A stretch of DNA of 7,911 nucleotides. Origin: Bdellovibrionales bacterium. GTDB taxonomy: Bacteria; Bdellovibrionota; Bdellovibrionia; Bdellovibrionales; UBA1609. The notes beneath the pieces are model-generated. The model ran no database searches. It was not told the origin of the DNA and saw only the letters and a list, made by a program, of their open reading frames with translations. How positions within the stretch are numbered: the stretch's first letter is position 1; every line of letters begins with the position of its first letter. The stretch spans positions 1-7,911 of the forward strand of contig JAPOOY010000231.1 in assembly GCA_026713205.1 (NCBI GenBank), given 5' to 3'. Shown in pieces: positions 5,631 to 7,911 of this stretch. A program made the position numbers and the translations under genes.

Positions 5631-6773
5631 ATGAAAATAAAACGATTTTTATTACCTCATTTGAAGAAATACCTTGGGAGGAAAATCTTACTGATTAGTG
5701 GTCCAAGACAGTGTGGGAAAACCACAGTGGCAAAAATGATTTCCAAAAGCTATGATTATATCAATTATGATAATGTGAAAGATAGGTTTATTTTGGAAGA
5801 GCAATCCTGGGATAGAAAAAAGCAGTATATTATTTTTGATGAACTTCATAAAAAGAAAAGTTGGAAGAGTTGGTTAAAAGGAGTTTTTGATAGTGAGGGG
5901 ATTCCCCCGGGCCTTGTTGTTACAGGCAGCGCCAGAATGGATATCTATAAAAAGGCAGGGGATTCTATGGCGGGAAGGTACTTCTCTTTTCGGTTGGCGC
6001 CACTGCATTTAAAAGAGTTATGTAAAAATGCCTCTTTAAATAAAGCAACCGCTATTATGGATAAACTTCTTTTATACAGTGGTTTCCCCGAGCCTTACAT
6101 GCAAGCCAATCAAACATTTTATAATTTATGGGAAAAAACACATATAGATAATATCATTCGGCAGGATTTAATAGATTTGGAAAGTCCTAGAAATATTACA
6201 AAGATTGAAACGCTAATAGAATTGTTGAAAGAAAATGTTGGAAATCCTGTTTCCAGCGCTCATCTTGCAGAAAAGCTGGAAGGGTGTTCTCCTAAGACAA
6301 TTCAAAATTGGCTGGGCTGGCTGGAAAAACTTTATATTGTATTTAAAGTGAGTCCTTATAGCAAAAATATCTCCAGGAGTTTAAAAAAAATGCCAAAATA
6401 TTATTTTTATAATTGGGTTTTGTTAAAACCCAATAAAGGACTTATGTTTGAGAATTTTATAGCCTGTGCCTTATTAAAAGAAAATCAGTTGAGAGAAGAT
6501 ATAAAAGGTGAAAAAAGAGGGCTTTATTATGTCAGAAATAAGAGCAAACAGGAGATAGATTTTTTACTTACAAAAAACCAAAAAGTGGTCGCTTTAATAG
6601 AGGCGAAATGGTCCAGTGACAGTTTACATCCTCATTTTAAATCCTTTTCCAACTACTTTTATAAAGTTCCAAAAATTCAGTTGGTTAAAGAGTTAAAAAG
6701 GGAAAAAAGTTTCCGGGAAGGTTTTGAAATTCGCCGAGCCGCGAGTTGGCTCTCCCAAATGCCCTATCAATAA
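5631..6773 (+). CDS. AAA_14/DUF4143 family ATPase
   Basis: This 380-residue protein has the two-part layout of the widespread AAA_14-DUF4143 family, whose cellular role is mostly unknown. Walker A is GPRQCGKT (24-31). Walker B is YIIFDE (66-71) followed by the family-typical LHKKKSWKSWLKGVFD, and TGSAR (98-102) is the sensor-like motif before GRYFSFRLAPL. A winged-helix-like region (about 205-240) precedes the DUF4143 domain: YFYNWVLL (258-265), MFENF (272-276) with E274, then EIDF (308-311) with D310 and LIEAKWS (322-328) with E324 and K326. E-D-ExK is the PD-(D/E)XK-type pattern and all key residues are kept, so the protein appears intact. The frame opens at ATG 5601, but ATG 5631 aligns with normal family N-termini (MKIKRFLLPHLKKYL) and I prefer it; only AAGAG one base away serves as a ribosome site. 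Tandem palindromes lie directly upstream, and no antitoxin-like partner is adjacent. Confidence 0.88.
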   Translation: MKIKRFLLPHLKKYLGRKILLISGPRQCGKTTVAKMISKSYDYINYDNVKDRFILEEQSWDRKKQYIIFDELHKKKSWKSWLKGVFDSEGIPPGLVVTGSARMDIYKKAGDSMAGRYFSFRLAPLHLKELCKNASLNKATAIMDKLLLYSGFPEPYMQANQTFYNLWEKTHIDNIIRQDLIDLESPRNITKIETLIELLKENVGNPVSSAHLAEKLEGCSPKTIQNWLGWLEKLYIVFKVSPYSKNISRSLKKMPKYYFYNWVLLKPNKGLMFENFIACALLKENQLREDIKGEKRGLYYVRNKSKQEIDFLLTKNQKVVALIEAKWSSDSLHPHFKSFSNYFYKVPKIQLVKELKREKSFREGFEIRRAASWLSQMPYQ

Positions 6774-7124
6774 AGATTCATGATGAGCTATACTGATAGA
6801 GTATTATGAATCTGATTATTCATCCAGCCCTGCGTTTCCAAGAAAGTTGTTTTTAGAATTGAGTTGTTGGTATTTTTACAAAATCAAAAAACTTGTATTT
6901 TGAAATTCTGCTTCAAGGTTTCTGATTTTTTTATGGTTTTTATAAACGGATAAAAGATAGAAAGTAAAATCAGATAGTTTCTTCCATCCATTTTTTTCAC
7001 TCTTTCCACAAATGGAAAACTTTTTCTCATAATTTTTCTCCATTGGTGAAAAATCTAAATTTACACTCCTTTTTTTTCTTTGCTTTTTTTTTAAATACTT
7101 TAAAGTTCATTAGCAAAAGGCGCT
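6774..7124. other. AT-rich intergenic region with several inverted repeats
   Basis: No convincing plus-strand gene is present. Just after the ATPase stop is an 8-bp inverted repeat, AGATTCAT (6774-6781) and ATGAATCT (6806-6813), with a 24-base spacer and no T-run. A short plus-strand frame of 16 codons starts at 6806. Hairpins follow at 6880-6929, 7003-7018 (TTTCCA-CAAA-TGGAAA) and 7032-7054 (ATTTTTC and GAAAAAT arms, one T-T mismatch, inner CC/GG pairs). Long T-runs occupy 7069-7092. On the minus strand, 7043 down to 6876 is a 55-codon open frame with no well-spaced ribosome site; I do not call it a gene. Confidence 0.6.
6880..6932 (+). terminator. Candidate intrinsic terminator after the ATPase gene
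   Basis: AAAATCAAAAAACTTG (6880-6895) and CAAGGTTTCTGATTTT (6914-6929) can pair at 14 of 16 positions around an 18-base loop, and the right arm runs into seven T residues (6926-6932). The stem is AT-rich, so it is weak, and it lies about 105 bases after the stop codon. It is the best terminator candidate downstream of the DUF4143 gene. Confidence 0.4.
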
Positions 7125-7241
7125 ATGGAATTTTTAAAGTTTATTTGTTTCTTCAGTTCTTTTATTTTATCTGCCTGTGAGGAAATTCCTGAAGGCTATG
7201 TGGCAGGGATAAGCTGTTCAGAAATATGGGATTATGAATAA
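7125..7241 (+). CDS. Very small lipoprotein (38 residues)
   Basis: This short frame encodes a lipoprotein signal peptide with K5, a hydrophobic core of Phe, Ile, Leu and Ser (6-15) and a perfect lipobox LSAC, with the lipid-carrying Cys at 18. The mature peptide is only 21 residues, acidic (E19, E20, E23, E33, D36, E38), with a second cysteine at 31. AAAGG (7116-7120) lies four bases before the ATG, a reasonable ribosome site. The stop is 12 bases before the preferred start of the exported protease, so the two may form an operon. I do not recognise a family. Tiny lipoproteins of this form include entericidin-like and bacteriocin-release peptides, but there is no sequence evidence for either. 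A degraded longer lipoprotein gene is the main alternative. Confidence 0.55.
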   Translation: MEFLKFICFFSSFILSACEEIPEGYVAGISCSEIWDYE

Positions 7242-7253
7242 TCAAGAAGGAAA

Positions 7254-7911
7254 ATGAAAGCTATCCAGGTTTATCCATACAGTGGCAACATCTTTCCTTC
7301 CCAGGAGTGTCACATTTTTCTTATGATTTTTTTTCTCTTTTTATTAGTTTTTTCCTTTCCCTCCGCCGCGAGTTCGGGAGTTTACGATCGAGTCCGGACT
7401 CTCACTCTGGAGTTGCATTATGATCAGCGGATTGATCATCCCTCCAGAGAGTGGGATAAAATGCTGCTGGTTCAATCCATGCAATGGATTCACCAGGAAT
7501 TAAAAATGGGTATGGATTATGTGATCATGCTATACCCGACCTATATGCCATCGGGCTATGACTGTAAAAAATTGAATCAAAAATCCGAAATATGCTTAGA
7601 TCTGAGTCTTCCGAGGAATCATAGCACGGGCCGTCAGCGTATAGGGTGGGCCAGGGTGCATGGATCGCGGCAATTTCCTTTTCCAACCGATACTATATGG
7701 AGGAATATATATCGGGGCGGAAATGTGAAGCTGCGACCGGATAAATTTGATTATCGCCGTGACGACATTGTAGAGTGTGACATACAGTTGGATCAGGTAC
7801 TCAGGCATAGTTTATGGATGTTTTCTCAGGTGATACGGCATGAAATGTTGCACTGCCTGGGGTTTGACCATTACGGCGAGGGTATTATGAGAGAGACGCC
7901 TAATTCTGCTA
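7254..7911 (+). CDS. Exported metzincin/matrixin-like zinc metalloprotease (3'-truncated by window)
   Basis: The frame is open from 7254 to the window end (219 residues). It ends in the zinc-protease signature H196-E-M-L-H200-C-L-G203-F-D-H206, the HExxHxxGxxH of metzincins, followed six residues later by IM (211-212), a likely Met-turn. The three histidines bind zinc and E197 is the catalytic base. The short distance to the Met-turn and the preceding IGWARVHG and DDIVECDIQLD segments resemble matrixin-like catalytic domains. A hydrophobic stretch ending SFPSAASS (about 21-41) is a Sec signal, so the enzyme acts in the periplasm or outside. ATG 7254 has AAGAAGG three bases upstream and would give a long 20-residue n-region. 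ATG 7323 gives a compact signal peptide but lacks basic residues and has AGGAG 15 bases away. Either could be the true start. C104, C114, C175 and C201 could form disulfides. Confidence 0.82.
   Translation, partial: MKAIQVYPYSGNIFPSQECHIFLMIFFLFLLVFSFPSAASSGVYDRVRTLTLELHYDQRIDHPSREWDKMLLVQSMQWIHQELKMGMDYVIMLYPTYMPSGYDCKKLNQKSEICLDLSLPRNHSTGRQRIGWARVHGSRQFPFPTDTIWRNIYRGGNVKLRPDKFDYRRDDIVECDIQLDQVLRHSLWMFSQVIRHEMLHCLGFDHYGEGIMRETPNSA

Noticed and set aside
6806..6856. 16-codon plus-strand frame starting ATGAATCTG after the ATPase
   Set aside because: Too short, with no good ribosome site and no recognisable product; part of it is one arm of an inverted repeat.
7596..7808. Minus-strand 70-codon frame
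   Set aside because: It is antisense to the metalloprotease, whose plus-strand frame holds the zinc motif.

Overview
The window is about 7.9 kb of moderately AT-rich bacterial DNA. Sec and lipoprotein signal sequences, an MpaA-like murein-peptide amidase and a SixA-like phosphatase suggest a Gram-negative (diderm) organism with an oxidative TCA cycle. The sequence alone does not let me name the phylum; a Bdellovibrio-like or other environmental lineage would fit, but that is a guess.

Left part (1-3919), housekeeping. The 3' two-thirds of sucA (2-oxoglutarate dehydrogenase E1) ends at 1887. It meets, tail to tail, a two-gene minus-strand operon: a multi-pass membrane protein of unknown function (start about 3286), then an mpaA-like M14 zinc peptidase (stop at 1908). 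The two overlap by ATGA. Going rightward from 3332 are tRNA-Leu(UAA) with an encoded CCA, then a sixA-like histidine phosphatase starting 24 bases after the tRNA.

Middle part (3988-6773), accessory. A 63-residue cysteine-rich secreted protein is followed by a PD-(D/E)XK transposase-like (Rpn/PDDEXK_2) gene. Directly after that gene lies a second, decayed copy of the mature-protein half of the small gene, so a direct repeat of about 139 bp brackets the nuclease gene. Next come two 32-base-spaced copies of an imperfect palindrome that abut a promoter-like sequence, and then an AAA_14/DUF4143 ATPase that also keeps a PD-(D/E)XK-type motif. The interval before the Rpn gene carries traces of a frameshifted minus-strand gene.

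Right part (6774-7911). A 351-base AT-rich gap holds several hairpins. It is followed by a 38-residue lipoprotein with a perfect lipobox and, 12 bases later, an exported metzincin-type (matrixin-like) zinc protease with HExxHxxGxxH and a Met-turn, cut off by the window end.

No complete, recognisably new multi-gene defence or biosynthetic system is visible. The most interesting structures are the repeat-bracketed nuclease cassette, the tandem palindromes before the DUF4143 ATPase, and the small secreted proteins next to them.
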